DNA of 44,599 nt, taken from assembly GCA_002410505.1 (NCBI GenBank), contig DHSO01000013.1, positions 28,201 through 72,799 of the forward strand, in the 5' to 3' direction. A program made the translations under genes and the position numbers. Under the pieces are notes generated by a model. The model was not told the origin of the DNA, searched no databases, and saw only the letters and a list, made by a program, of their open reading frames with translations. The DNA comes from Cloacimonetes bacterium UBA5284 (GTDB lineage Bacteria; Cloacimonadota; Cloacimonadia; Cloacimonadales; Cloacimonadaceae). Of the stretch, positions 1-8,276 are shown one piece after another; the stretch's first letter is position 1; each line of letters starts with the position of its first letter.

Positions 1-27
1 ATCAAGCGTTAATTATTAACGCTTGAT
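1..27. repeat. Perfect 12-bp palindrome at the left window end
   Basis: Bases 1-12 (ATCAAGCGTTAA) are the exact reverse complement of bases 16-27, leaving a 3-base loop (TTA). The element is followed by further CTTGAT-type units at 33-40 and 45-52. The first 11 bases are identical to the last 11 bases of the window, and the 6-31 region is echoed in inverted orientation at the far right end. This looks like part of a dispersed palindromic repeat that ended the assembly, rather than a terminator: the sequence after the stem has no T-run. Confidence 0.8.
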
Positions 28-385
28 TAAGGCTTGATGACCACTTGATTAACACTGTCTACAGAGCTGACAATGGACACAGCATAATGAATAAAGCTTT
101 CCGATGCTTCCGATGAATTTCCGAAGCCCCCGATTTCTCAGGATTTCTCTGATTAAGCCTCATTAAAACATCTATAAGATCAATGGGAGTCAGGCACCCG
201 CTATAACAAGGATAGATGGCAGATTAAATATTTGAACGGCGTTAAATAACGGGGAACATTGTGCATAGTTAACACTTGACGATTTCACCTATGATAAATA
301 ACGTGACGCAACATATGGTCATCGGTTAAAAATGGATACGCTTTAATGAGCCATATTATTCACAAGCAGAAATGAAGGAGAAGCG
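28..385. other. Intergenic region upstream of the YD-repeat-like gene
   Basis: About 360 bases with no convincing gene. It holds extra copies of the end repeat (CTTGATGA 33-40, CTTGATTA 45-52), a doubled TTCCGATG near 98-116, and a CTTGACG motif (TTGACG 276-281) like those found before other isolated genes here. No clean -10 box lies at standard spacing from that motif. A good ribosome binding site (AAGGAG, around 374-379) precedes the ATG at 386. Confidence 0.5.
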
Positions 386-1204
386 ATGAAGAGGATTATA
401 GTTCTACTATGTTTAGGCCTATGTAATTGTCTTATGTTTGCACAGGAAGGTGAAGCTTACCGGGGCTTAACAAAGGCAAATGAAAAGATCTACACCGTTA
501 CACAAAAGCATGGCAAAAATATCCTTTTACTCGATACTCAAAGCACGCTCTTTTACGATGAAAATGGTAGCATCATAGAGAAATATATGATGAAAGGCAA
601 TCTCAGCTACCTGGGCAAAGAAATTCGTTTCAACAGAAACAACCCCCACTTCAAAGAGATTCTCGTTTATAATCATATGAACGGATTGGTCTCCCGCAGT
701 GTGGAATACGGAGATCCCCAGACCGGCAATCATAGCAGCATCATGTATGATTCCAAAGGCAAAGTGTTGAATAAAGTGCAATGTAAAAGCACAGGAGCCG
801 ATTCTCTAATCTGGGAGATGCATTACAACCAAGTAGGATATCTTTCCGAGTACTTCAAGATCCAGCACAACAAAGATGGGACTATCGATGAAAAGACCCT
901 TTTCGATTACAAAGATGATGTAATGGAATTGCACAAATACATTTATGACCCTTCCGGATTGCTTAGTTCGATAGTGGTTACATCTCCCGGAGATTCACTG
1001 CTATACAAGATGAGGTATCGATATGATGAGTCCGCAAATCTGCTGGAACAGTCGAAAACTGATAGTGGAAATCTGCCAATGGAATCCACCATATACTCTT
1101 ATGATGACCGAGATCGCTTGATCATGCGTTTAGACTATAGCTTCAATCCCCGCTACGGCGGTACGCCAAATCTTCGCACCCAATACGAATACAGCTATGA
1201 ATAA
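386..1204 (+). CDS. Secreted YD-repeat-like protein of unknown function
   Basis: A 272-residue protein with an N-terminal type I signal peptide: K2/R3, a hydrophobic stretch to about residue 18, and a likely cut after FA before QEGE. It has no proper lipobox. The mature part is rich in repeated beta-hairpin units of the form YD-x-x-G-x-(L/I)-(L/I), for example YDENGSIIE, YDSKGKVLN, YDPSGLLSS, YDESANLLE and YDDRDRLIM. This pattern resembles the YD/RHS and MORN-like repeats of exported surface proteins. The start is supported by an AAGGAG ribosome binding site 6-7 bases upstream. It is a single-gene unit that converges on ribD with only 3 bases between stop codons and no visible terminator. Function is not known; envelope or periplasmic location is inferred from the signal peptide. 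Confidence 0.8.
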   Translation: MKRIIVLLCLGLCNCLMFAQEGEAYRGLTKANEKIYTVTQKHGKNILLLDTQSTLFYDENGSIIEKYMMKGNLSYLGKEIRFNRNNPHFKEILVYNHMNGLVSRSVEYGDPQTGNHSSIMYDSKGKVLNKVQCKSTGADSLIWEMHYNQVGYLSEYFKIQHNKDGTIDEKTLFDYKDDVMELHKYIYDPSGLLSSIVVTSPGDSLLYKMRYRYDESANLLEQSKTDSGNLPMESTIYSYDDRDRLIMRLDYSFNPRYGGTPNLRTQYEYSYE

Positions 1205-1207
1205 ATC

Positions 1208-2290
1208 TCACCACAGCGGATAGCCGCAGACAAGTACGTTGTCCTGCAATTTCCTTATCCGCACATTGTGTAATTGTATGGCTCGATCGATATTTTTACG
1301 ATCGTAGGCTTTCAAGCTGCCTTTGTCCCCACCCAGAATACGGTTGCCATAGAAAATCATGCACTTATCCACCAGCTTGGCTTTCCAAAAGGCTTCACTG
1401 AGCCGATTACCGGTTTCCAGCAATACAGAATACAGTTTCATCTCCCAAAGTACCTGCATTACCTCATATAGGTCCAGCTCGTCTTTGTGTCCGCTTATTT
1501 TCTGTGTCTTCAGGCCCGCATCTCTCAAGGTTTGCAATTTGCTCTCTTCTCCCTGATGATAGAAGATCATAGCCGGATAGTCCTGCGCGCTTTTCACCAA
1601 CATCGCATCCTCACTGATGTCCAGCAGAGGATCCAAGACCACTCTCAAGGGTTGTTTTACATTTCGCAAGCCACGCACATTCAGCATAGCATTATCCTTG
1701 CTTACACTGTTGATCCCTGCCAGTACCACTTCCACTTCTGCGCGTAGTTTGTGTACCTGTCGCCGGGATGCAGGATTTGTGATCCATCGAGAGGAGCCGT
1801 CGCTGGCAGCATATTTACCATCCAGGCTAAGGGCAGTTTTCCAGATCACGAAAGGTCTTTTCTTGAGCATATAGCAGAGATAATACTCCAATTGTACATT
1901 GATCGTTTCTTCAAAAAAGCCACATACCACTTCTATACCAGCTTCTTTCAGAGCTTTTATACCTTTCCCTGCCACCAATGGATTGGGGTCCAGGATGCCA
2001 ACCACCACTCTGGAGATTCCGCTTTTTATGATAGCCTCTGTACAAGGGGGTGTTTTCCCTATGTGGCAGCAGGGCTCCAGACTTACATACATAGTAGCTC
2101 CCTTGGCTTGGGAGCCGGCTTCGCGCAATGCTACTATTTCAGCGTGATCCTTTCCATAGGGCATCGTACTGCCCTCTCCGATGGTTTTACCGTCTTTAAC
2201 TATGATAGCGCCCACAAAGGGATTGGGTGAACATTTTCCGCGTGATTCTTCTGCTTTGCGGATCGCAAGCTTCATGTAATACTTATCCAT
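1208..2290 (-). CDS. ribD: Bifunctional riboflavin biosynthesis deaminase/reductase RibD
   Basis: 360 residues from the chosen start. Catalyses the second and third steps of riboflavin synthesis: deamination of the pyrimidine of the GTP cyclohydrolase II product, then NADPH reduction of its ribosyl group. The N-terminal cytidine-deaminase-like zinc site is intact: H49-A50-E51 and the PCCHIGKTPPC motif with C74 and C83. The C-terminal reductase domain (from about residue 150) carries the WITNPASRRQVHKLRAE segment typical of RibD/RibG. I start at ATG 2290, because it gives the family N-terminus MDKYYMKLAIRKA and overlaps the upstream stop by 8 bases; an ATG 30 bases further upstream would add ten atypical residues. 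No other riboflavin genes are in the window. It is the last gene of nadE > TPR > ribD. Confidence 0.95.
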   Translation of the reverse strand: MDKYYMKLAIRKAEESRGKCSPNPFVGAIIVKDGKTIGEGSTMPYGKDHAEIVALREAGSQAKGATMYVSLEPCCHIGKTPPCTEAIIKSGISRVVVGILDPNPLVAGKGIKALKEAGIEVVCGFFEETINVQLEYYLCYMLKKRPFVIWKTALSLDGKYAASDGSSRWITNPASRRQVHKLRAEVEVVLAGINSVSKDNAMLNVRGLRNVKQPLRVVLDPLLDISEDAMLVKSAQDYPAMIFYHQGEESKLQTLRDAGLKTQKISGHKDELDLYEVMQVLWEMKLYSVLLETGNRLSEAFWKAKLVDKCMIFYGNRILGGDKGSLKAYDRKNIDRAIQLHNVRIRKLQDNVLVCGYPLW

Positions 2291-3458
2291 ACAATTCCAG
2301 ATTCTTCCTCGCCAGTTCATGACCGGGATCTCTATCTAAGATTTCCTGCCAGACCCTTAATGCTTCGTCCTTCTTTCCTTGAGCGATCAAGGTTATGCCA
2401 AGGTTATTGGCTGCGTCCATGTTTTCTGGCTCGATCCGGCAAAGAGCTGCGAACCACAATTCAGCTTCCGCGTAGTTTTTGTCATTCAAATACAAAATCC
2501 CCAAATGCATATAGGGAGGGGAGAAGAAGTTGTCCAAAGCAATTGAATTGAGCAAGTCCACCTTCGCTTTGTCGTTTTCTTTGTTTACCAGCCGGCATAA
2601 CCCCCTATAATAATATAGATCCGAGTTATCCGGGAAACTGCGCAGAGCTTCGGAAACCTCGGCGAAAGCAGTGCTCGCGTCAGCTTGACCCAAAAGCTGA
2701 GCTATCTTGGAGAATATAGCATTCTGCTTGAAGTACATAGAGGGATTGCCCACAATGACTTGTCTGATATACCAGATAGATTGTGCTTCCCGCAAAACAA
2801 AGCAGAATTCATGTTTGAGGTTCAACTCAACAAACACGATGCAGGAACTGCCATCTTCAGACATACCGGTGTGAATGAAACTGTATTTTTTCAGCTTCTT
2901 AAAGTAAGATATCTGGCTTAATATGTTCTCGTAGCGTTCCTTCAGATCCGCAAGTTCGGAATCGTTCTGTGTAAAGCTCCGCATATTCATGAAGTTAAGA
3001 GCGATAACCTGATCCAGAAAGCGGGATACCACGTCTTCAGCGTGTTCAATTATCTCTTCCGATTCATGCGGCAATCCCAGTTTATCCATCAGGTAATCCA
3101 CCGGGAAATTGCCGGGATATTGGTATCCACCAAGAATTTCCAGCGTTTTCTTTTTGTGGTTTGTCGCCATATCTAGGGGGCTTGCATTGTCAAAGGCTTC
3201 GTTTTGTTTACGTATCCAGAGGTCTAAGTATTTCTTTGTGGCGTCGAGGGCTTCGTGATTGTTATCTGCTTTGAAAGCCGGGAAGGGACTATCGTGTTCT
3301 ATTCTGGGCGCGTAAGGGCAACTAGAGGGGCATTTCAGGTCGATCCTTAGTTGGTTGCAACACTTCCAGCAAATCCCTTTCTTGGTACGGGGACACAGCC
3401 TGAGCGCGCGTTCTGTACTGCATTTCTTGCATCTATCCCGGGCACTTAAAGAGAACAT
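2283..3458 (-). CDS. TPR protein with N-terminal cysteine cluster
   Basis: 391 residues, cytoplasmic (no signal peptide or membrane segment). The first 50 residues hold a dense set of cysteines (CKKC, a lone C, CWKCC, CPSSC) that looks like a zinc-binding or treble-clef-like finger. The middle part (about 60-240) is unrecognised. The last 130 residues are tetratricopeptide repeats with typical signatures such as LYYYRGLCRLVNKENDKAKVDL, MHLGILYLNDKNYAEAELWF and NLGITLIAQGKKDEALRVWQEIL. It overlaps nadE by 13 bases upstream and ribD by 8 bases downstream, so translation is probably coupled. A binding or scaffold role is inferred from the repeats; the specific function is unknown. Confidence 0.85.
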   Translation of the reverse strand: MFSLSARDRCKKCSTERALRLCPRTKKGICWKCCNQLRIDLKCPSSCPYAPRIEHDSPFPAFKADNNHEALDATKKYLDLWIRKQNEAFDNASPLDMATNHKKKTLEILGGYQYPGNFPVDYLMDKLGLPHESEEIIEHAEDVVSRFLDQVIALNFMNMRSFTQNDSELADLKERYENILSQISYFKKLKKYSFIHTGMSEDGSSCIVFVELNLKHEFCFVLREAQSIWYIRQVIVGNPSMYFKQNAIFSKIAQLLGQADASTAFAEVSEALRSFPDNSDLYYYRGLCRLVNKENDKAKVDLLNSIALDNFFSPPYMHLGILYLNDKNYAEAELWFAALCRIEPENMDAANNLGITLIAQGKKDEALRVWQEILDRDPGHELARKNLELYG

Positions 3459-4207
3459 GGAGCCTCCGGTATGGGCGCTGGATTACGTTTGAAGGCACTG
3501 CGAGCTATTAATTTGAACACTGTCTTTACCTTATCAGCAGGATACTCATCCAAATCGTTCATATTGTGTATCGCCCACAATATAGAATCCAGATCTTGAT
3601 AGGAAATCCCCATATCTTTTTCGTCGGATTGCTCCGGCCACAGATCCGCAGTAGGTACTTTGCTGATGATTTTAGCCGGAATTCCCAAGTCTTTGGAAAG
3701 TTGCCAGACCTCGGATTTATAGAGTTGGGCCAAAGGCTCGATCGCTGCTGCTGAATCTCCAAATTGAGTAAAATATCCGGTCATAATCTCACTGAGATTG
3801 CTCGTTCCCAAGACCAAAGCCTTATACTTCGCTGAAAGGTCGTAAAGTATACACATTCTGCATCTTGCCATCAGATTTCCTCTGCGCAGATTATCGGCTT
3901 CAGACTCATAGGTGTCAAACCAGGCATCTACCATGGGACTGATGTCGATTGTTTGATACTCAATATCCAGTGTGCGACACAAAAGCTTTGCGTCTGAAGT
4001 GCTGTCCGGATGGCTATTCCGATATGGCATCAGCAAGCCTATCACATTCTTTTTGCCGATTGCCTTTACCGCCAAAGCAGCGCTGAGGGCACTGTCGATG
4101 CCGCCGGAGACTCCCAGAATATACTTATCAAATCCACTGGAAAGCAGATAATCCTTCAGAAATTGTGCTATCTTCTCAATTTCCGCTTTAGTGTTAATAC
4201 TCCGCAT
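3446..4207 (-). CDS. nadE: NH3-dependent NAD+ synthetase
   Basis: 253 residues. Makes NAD+ from nicotinate adenine dinucleotide, ATP and ammonia. The PP-loop S34-GGID-S39 binds ATP pyrophosphate, and the LGTSNLSEIMTGYFTQFGDSAAAIEPLAQLYKSEV region is the family's synthetase signature. There is no N-terminal nitrilase/glutaminase domain, so it must use free ammonia; the glutamate dehydrogenase gene is divergent next door. The ATG at 4207 is preceded by a GGGAG ribosome binding site. It leads the minus-strand trio with the TPR and ribD genes. A CTTGACC motif on the minus strand (TTGACC 4264-4259) may be part of its promoter. Confidence 0.95.
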   Translation of the reverse strand: MRSINTKAEIEKIAQFLKDYLLSSGFDKYILGVSGGIDSALSAALAVKAIGKKNVIGLLMPYRNSHPDSTSDAKLLCRTLDIEYQTIDISPMVDAWFDTYESEADNLRRGNLMARCRMCILYDLSAKYKALVLGTSNLSEIMTGYFTQFGDSAAAIEPLAQLYKSEVWQLSKDLGIPAKIISKVPTADLWPEQSDEKDMGISYQDLDSILWAIHNMNDLDEYPADKVKTVFKLIARSAFKRNPAPIPEAPCSL

Positions 4208-4594
4208 TTTTTACTCCCAAGATTGATGTATGAGCAAGCAAGAGCAGCGGGGGAAAATGGTCAAGGAAAATCCTTTTCAGTAGGTTATAATCATCTTGCC
4301 GGTTCAGCCGACTATTCTGTTTTGTGTTTGTGAGGGCCGATATTGATATCATCCTCTTAGCATCTTTGTCTCAGGTATTTAGTTAAATAGTATCCGATGT
4401 ATTTCGCCAAAGACAAGGGGGCACAAGACAGGATAGCCGTGAATTGAATGGCTTCAGGATATCGAAACCGGCTCACTCTCATCAGCTTCCCCAGAGTAGA
4501 GGCATCATGGGAATTTATCCGCGTGAGATTTCCTTGACATAAAAGAGCAAAAATATAAGTTGGTAAAAAACAAAATAAACATGGAGGAATCCAA
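4208..4594. other. Divergent intergenic region between nadE and gdhA
   Basis: 387 bases without a supported gene; the open frames here have no ribosome binding site or family signature. It must hold both divergent promoters. On the plus strand a perfect TTGACA lies at 4534-4539 with TATAAG at 4554-4559, a short 14-base spacer. On the minus strand TTGACC lies at 4264-4259. No strong inverted repeat was found. Confidence 0.5.
4534..4559 (+). promoter_or_regulatory. Candidate promoter of gdhA
   Basis: TTGACA (4534-4539) is a perfect -35 hexamer and TATAAG (4554-4559) matches five of six -10 bases, but the 14-base spacer is shorter than the usual 16-18. The sequence TTGACATAAAAG recurs identically before the tRNA-Gly gene at 19633. 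A GGAGG ribosome binding site (4583-4587) then leads to the ATG at 4595. Confidence 0.45.
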
Positions 4595-5932
4595 ATGACC
4601 TTTAACGAATTCATGGCTAAGGTCGCGGCGAAGAATCCGGGCGAACCCGAATTTCTTCAAGCAGTCAAAGAAGTTGTCGAGACAATCTGGGAAGTGTACG
4701 AAAGCAATCCCCGTTTTGTAAAAAACAATGTTCTCGAACGCATTGTGGAACCCGAACGCGTAATAATTTTCCGCGTTCCCTGGATGGACGACAAAGGTGA
4801 AGTACATGTAAACCGTGGTTATCGTGTACAATTCAACAGCGCAATCGGCCCCTACAAGGGCGGTATACGCTTTCATCCCAGTGTAAACCTGTCCATTTTG
4901 AAATTCTTGGGCTTCGAACAGATCTTCAAAAACAGCCTTACTACCCTGCCAATGGGCGGAGGAAAGGGCGGTAGCGACTTTGACGCCAAGGGTCGTTCTG
5001 ATGCTGAAATCATGCGTTTCTGTCAATCCTTCATGGCCGAACTTTATCGCCACATTGGCCCGAATCTCGACGTCCCCGCCGGAGATATCGGTGTGGGTGC
5101 CCGTGAAATCGGCTACATGTTTGGCATGTACAAGAAACTCAGCAACGAGTTTACCGGCGTTCTTACCGGAAAAGGCAGAACTTGGGGCGGCAGCCTGATT
5201 CGTCCGGAAGCCACAGGTTTCGGCGTGGTCTATTTCACACAAGAAATGCTGAAGACCAAAGGCCTCAGTTTCGAAGGTAAGAGAGTGGCTGTATCCGGTT
5301 TCGGAAACGTTGCTTGGGGCGCTGTTCAAAAGATCACCGAGCTGGGCGGAAAGGTTGTAACGATCTCCGGTCCTGACGGCTATATCCTTGATGAAGCAGG
5401 TTTCAACGACGAAAAGATCGCCTATATGCTCGAGCTCCGCGCATCCAATAACGATCGCGTAAGCGATTATGCGGACAAATTCCCGGGAGCTAAGTTCTTT
5501 GCCGGCAAACGCCCATGGGAAGTGAAGGTAGATGTAGCCATTCCTTGCGCAACTCAGAATGAACTCCATGTAGAAGATGCCAAAGCCCTCATCGCAAACG
5601 GCGTCACTTGCGTGTGCGAAGCTGCGAACATGCCCTGCACTCCGGAAGCTGTGGAAGTATTCATGAACGCCAAGATCCTCTTTGCCCCCGGCAAAGCGGC
5701 AAACGCCGGTGGTGTTGCCACATCCGGTCTTGAAATGACCCAAAACTCCATGCGCTTGAACTGGAGCAGTGAAGAAGTTGACGAAAAACTTCATGGCATC
5801 ATGCGCAACATCCACGAAGCTTGCCGTACCAACGGAACTCAAGCAGATGGCTGGGTGAACTATGTGAAGGGAGCCAACATTGCCGGTTTCCTCAAAGTAG
5901 CAACCGCCATGTGCGATCAAGGCCTCGTATAA
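4595..5932 (+). CDS. gdhA: Glutamate dehydrogenase (hexameric, probably NADP-type)
   Basis: 445 residues, the usual length for small bacterial hexameric glutamate dehydrogenases. Interconverts glutamate with 2-oxoglutarate and ammonia. Visible hallmarks: the GPYKGGIRFHP substrate lysine region (about 87-97), PMGGGKGGSDFDAKG with the catalytic lysine (about 117-131), PAGDIGVGAREIGYMFG with the catalytic aspartate (about 160-176), and a Rossmann fingerprint VAVSGFGNVAWGA (about 231-243). Start is fixed by GGAGG 7 bases upstream. Monocistronic: own promoter region and a strong terminator 24 bases after the stop. In an amino-acid-fermenting organism it could run in either direction; cofactor choice is inferred from overall similarity to the NADP-type family and not proven. 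Confidence 0.95.
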   Translation: MTFNEFMAKVAAKNPGEPEFLQAVKEVVETIWEVYESNPRFVKNNVLERIVEPERVIIFRVPWMDDKGEVHVNRGYRVQFNSAIGPYKGGIRFHPSVNLSILKFLGFEQIFKNSLTTLPMGGGKGGSDFDAKGRSDAEIMRFCQSFMAELYRHIGPNLDVPAGDIGVGAREIGYMFGMYKKLSNEFTGVLTGKGRTWGGSLIRPEATGFGVVYFTQEMLKTKGLSFEGKRVAVSGFGNVAWGAVQKITELGGKVVTISGPDGYILDEAGFNDEKIAYMLELRASNNDRVSDYADKFPGAKFFAGKRPWEVKVDVAIPCATQNELHVEDAKALIANGVTCVCEAANMPCTPEAVEVFMNAKILFAPGKAANAGGVATSGLEMTQNSMRLNWSSEEVDEKLHGIMRNIHEACRTNGTQADGWVNYVKGANIAGFLKVATAMCDQGLV

Positions 5933-5955
5933 TAGACAACAATCACAAACCAATA

Positions 5956-5982
5956 AAAGGCGGGAAATTCCCGCCTTTCTTA
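5956..5982 (+). terminator. Rho-independent terminator of gdhA
   Basis: A perfect 9-base-pair stem, AAAGGCGGG (5956-5964) with CCCGCCTTT (5970-5978), closes a 5-base AAATT loop and runs into a T-rich tail (TTTCTTATTT). It lies 24 bases after the gdhA stop. The A/T flanks make it potentially bidirectional. Confidence 0.9.
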
Positions 5983-6239
5983 TTTGTGTCTGCCAGAATG
6001 CATAAAACCAAGCATTTGGTTGCTCAATAGTAACTGCTCTCAGCTTTGAAAATAATGCTTCGTGCTGTTATCGCATGAAGAAATACAGATTGCAATACCT
6101 GTATGATAGCGATAGATCGGCTTTTGACCTCAGCGAAATTAAGTTGATAGCCCGCTAGTCGCATAATTTCCCTTGACGGATATACTACTATTGAAAATAA
6201 TCAACACTTATCTTACAATACAGATATTTAGGGGGTTAG
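5983..6239. other. Intergenic region before the glycogen operon
   Basis: With the gdhA terminator this makes a 307-base gene-free gap. I see no gene and no strong inverted repeat between 5983 and 6170; the last 70 bases contain the candidate promoter of the alpha-glucan operon and a G-rich ribosome binding site (6231-6235). Confidence 0.5.
6173..6201 (+). promoter_or_regulatory. Candidate promoter of the alpha-glucan operon
   Basis: TTGACG (6173-6178) is separated by 17 bases from AATAAT (6196-6201); each box has one mismatch to the sigma-70 consensus. It lies 39 bases before the ATG of the debranching enzyme and is the best-spaced promoter in the window. Confidence 0.55.
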
Positions 6240-8276
6240 ATGAACAATTACTTCATGGAGACCCATCACCATGAGTGGATATTGACCAACAAGTTGGGTG
6301 CCTATGCTTTGGGCACCGGCAACTTGATCAATCAGCGTAAATACCATGGTTTACTGGTTGCGAGTGATAAGAATTTTAATCGTCACCATCTGGTGGCTGG
6401 AATGGAAGAAAAAGTAGAATGGCGCGGTGAAGTCATTCATATGGATAGTAATAACTATAGCAACTGCATTTATCCTGAGGGTTTTCTGCATTTGGTGAAG
6501 CCTTGGCTGCGTCCCTATCCGGCTTTTTTGTATTCGGCCTTACCCCATCAAAATGAAATCTTGATCTTCAAAGAAATCATGATGGACAACGAAAGCAATA
6601 CAACTTTGGTAAAATACGGCAACCTTGGTAAGCACCTGTTACATTTCAATCTACACCCCAAATTCACCATGTGTCCACATCACGAGATCAATGCCCATGG
6701 AAGTCTGGACTATATTGACTATCATACTCAAATAGATAAAACAGGTCAGGGAGCCGCATTTTCTGCTCTGCGTGTTAATAATGGTATCAAGGTGTTTGGT
6801 CACGCACTCAAGGCCACGGTTTCACACAATCGCTATGTGTATTACAATGTGTATTACCCCTGGGAAGTGATGAGCGGATATGAGGGTATCGGAGATCAAA
6901 TCAGTCTGTATCAGATAGACTTTGACCTTGCTCCTGCTGAAAGCAATTACATATTGTTTTCAGATCAACCGATCAGCGATCCCATTGAGATGATTGAACG
7001 CATTGAAGCGCGCTACAGTATGCTGCCCAAAGCTATAGATTATCCCATGTATGCGGACGCCGAAGACAATCTGCTGGCCAAGCTGGATTATGAGGACAAC
7101 TTCCTCTTTGACCGTAAAGGTTATTTGAAGCTACTGGAATTTGCCTTACAGGATTTTATCACCGAAGATGATGTGGTTGCAGGATATCCTTTTTATGGGC
7201 CCTGGGGCAGAGATACCATGGTGGTGTTGAATGCTATGTTGCACAATAGCACTTCTCTGGATCTGGTAGAACGCATACTGAGAAAATACAGTATGCATAT
7301 AAAAGATGGCCTTATCCCAAATATGCTGGCAGAATCCGGTAGAGAAGCAAATTACGATAGCATCGATGCCAGCCTGTGGTATATCATACTATTGTGGAAA
7401 CTGGGGAAAAAGAAGAAAAACAAAAAGTATTGGAAAGACGCTTATGATCTGACTGCAAGAATCATCGGTGCACTGATGGAACAAACCGACAAGCCCTACA
7501 GAGTGCGGAAAGACGGTCTTATTGAATTGGATCCATCTTTCGCTCATGGTACTTGGATGGATGTGCGCGTAGATGGCAAAGCGGTATGTCCCCGCTGGGG
7601 AGCTCCTGTGGAGATCAACTCCCTGTGGTTCAACGCTCTTAGTGCTTATGAGGCGATCTGCGAAGCACACAATTCCACCGGGTCGACGAAAATAAATGCA
7701 AAAGCTGAATACCTGTTGCTAAAGGATAAGGTAAAGGATTCATTCAGAAAGTTTTGGACCGGAGAGTTTTTGGCAGACCGATTGGAAGGAGACAAAGCTA
7801 TCATCGAGATTCGCCCCAATGCCATCATTGCCCTGTCTCTGCCCTGGCAGCCTTTACCTCACGACATCATGAAACAAGTATTGGAGCGTACTTTTAAAGA
7901 GCTCTATACCTTCTATGGCATACGCACGCTCAGCCCCAATGACCCGCGCTTCAGAAAGAAGTATTATGGTACTCAGCGTGAGCGTGATCGCGCTTATTAT
8001 AACGGAAGCGTGTGGGCATGGCTCTTTGGCCCTTTCTGCGGACTGTATCTGAAAGTATATGGCGCGCAGAAGTCTGAAACGGAGATAGTCAAGACCATCG
8101 GAGATATCATTGGTGTGTTGAGAAACAGTTTTATGAAGGGGCATATCGCCTCCGTAGCTGAAGTGTGGGATGGAGATACACCTCACTTCCCCAAGGGGGC
8201 TCCGGCACAGGCATGGAGTGTGGCAGCTCTCTACAACATAGAGACTTATCTGGAAAAGATGGGGGTGAGGATATGA
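6240..8276 (+). CDS. Glycogen debranching enzyme (amylo-alpha-1,6-glucosidase)
   Basis: 678 residues. Removes alpha-1,6 branch stubs of glycogen. The N-terminal beta domain (about 1-250, with LTNKLGAYALGTGNLINQRKYHGLLVAS) is the GDE_N type that binds substrate. The C-terminal (alpha/alpha)6 barrel (about 290-675) carries the family signatures GYPFYGPWGRDTMV (about 314-327), GTWMDVRVDGKAVCPRWGAPVEINSLW (about 436-462) and SVAEVWDGDTPHFPKGAPAQAWS near the C-terminus. Start supported by a G-rich Shine-Dalgarno (6231-6235) and the promoter upstream. The stop overlaps the next gene's ATG (ATGA). The order debranching enzyme, glycosyltransferase, GH57 amylase matches the glycogen locus known from Bacteroides. 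Confidence 0.93.
   Translation: MNNYFMETHHHEWILTNKLGAYALGTGNLINQRKYHGLLVASDKNFNRHHLVAGMEEKVEWRGEVIHMDSNNYSNCIYPEGFLHLVKPWLRPYPAFLYSALPHQNEILIFKEIMMDNESNTTLVKYGNLGKHLLHFNLHPKFTMCPHHEINAHGSLDYIDYHTQIDKTGQGAAFSALRVNNGIKVFGHALKATVSHNRYVYYNVYYPWEVMSGYEGIGDQISLYQIDFDLAPAESNYILFSDQPISDPIEMIERIEARYSMLPKAIDYPMYADAEDNLLAKLDYEDNFLFDRKGYLKLLEFALQDFITEDDVVAGYPFYGPWGRDTMVVLNAMLHNSTSLDLVERILRKYSMHIKDGLIPNMLAESGREANYDSIDASLWYIILLWKLGKKKKNKKYWKDAYDLTARIIGALMEQTDKPYRVRKDGLIELDPSFAHGTWMDVRVDGKAVCPRWGAPVEINSLWFNALSAYEAICEAHNSTGSTKINAKAEYLLLKDKVKDSFRKFWTGEFLADRLEGDKAIIEIRPNAIIALSLPWQPLPHDIMKQVLERTFKELYTFYGIRTLSPNDPRFRKKYYGTQRERDRAYYNGSVWAWLFGPFCGLYLKVYGAQKSETEIVKTIGDIIGVLRNSFMKGHIASVAEVWDGDTPHFPKGAPAQAWSVAALYNIETYLEKMGVRI

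Noticed and set aside
4357..4614. 85-residue minus-strand frame between nadE and gdhA
   Set aside because: Overlaps the gdhA start and promoter region, has no Shine-Dalgarno, and shows no family pattern.
4505..5953. 482-residue open frame on the minus strand
   Set aside because: It is exactly antisense to glutamate dehydrogenase, which is unmistakable by motif. The long frame follows from the codon bias of gdhA; no family motif or ribosome binding site supports it.
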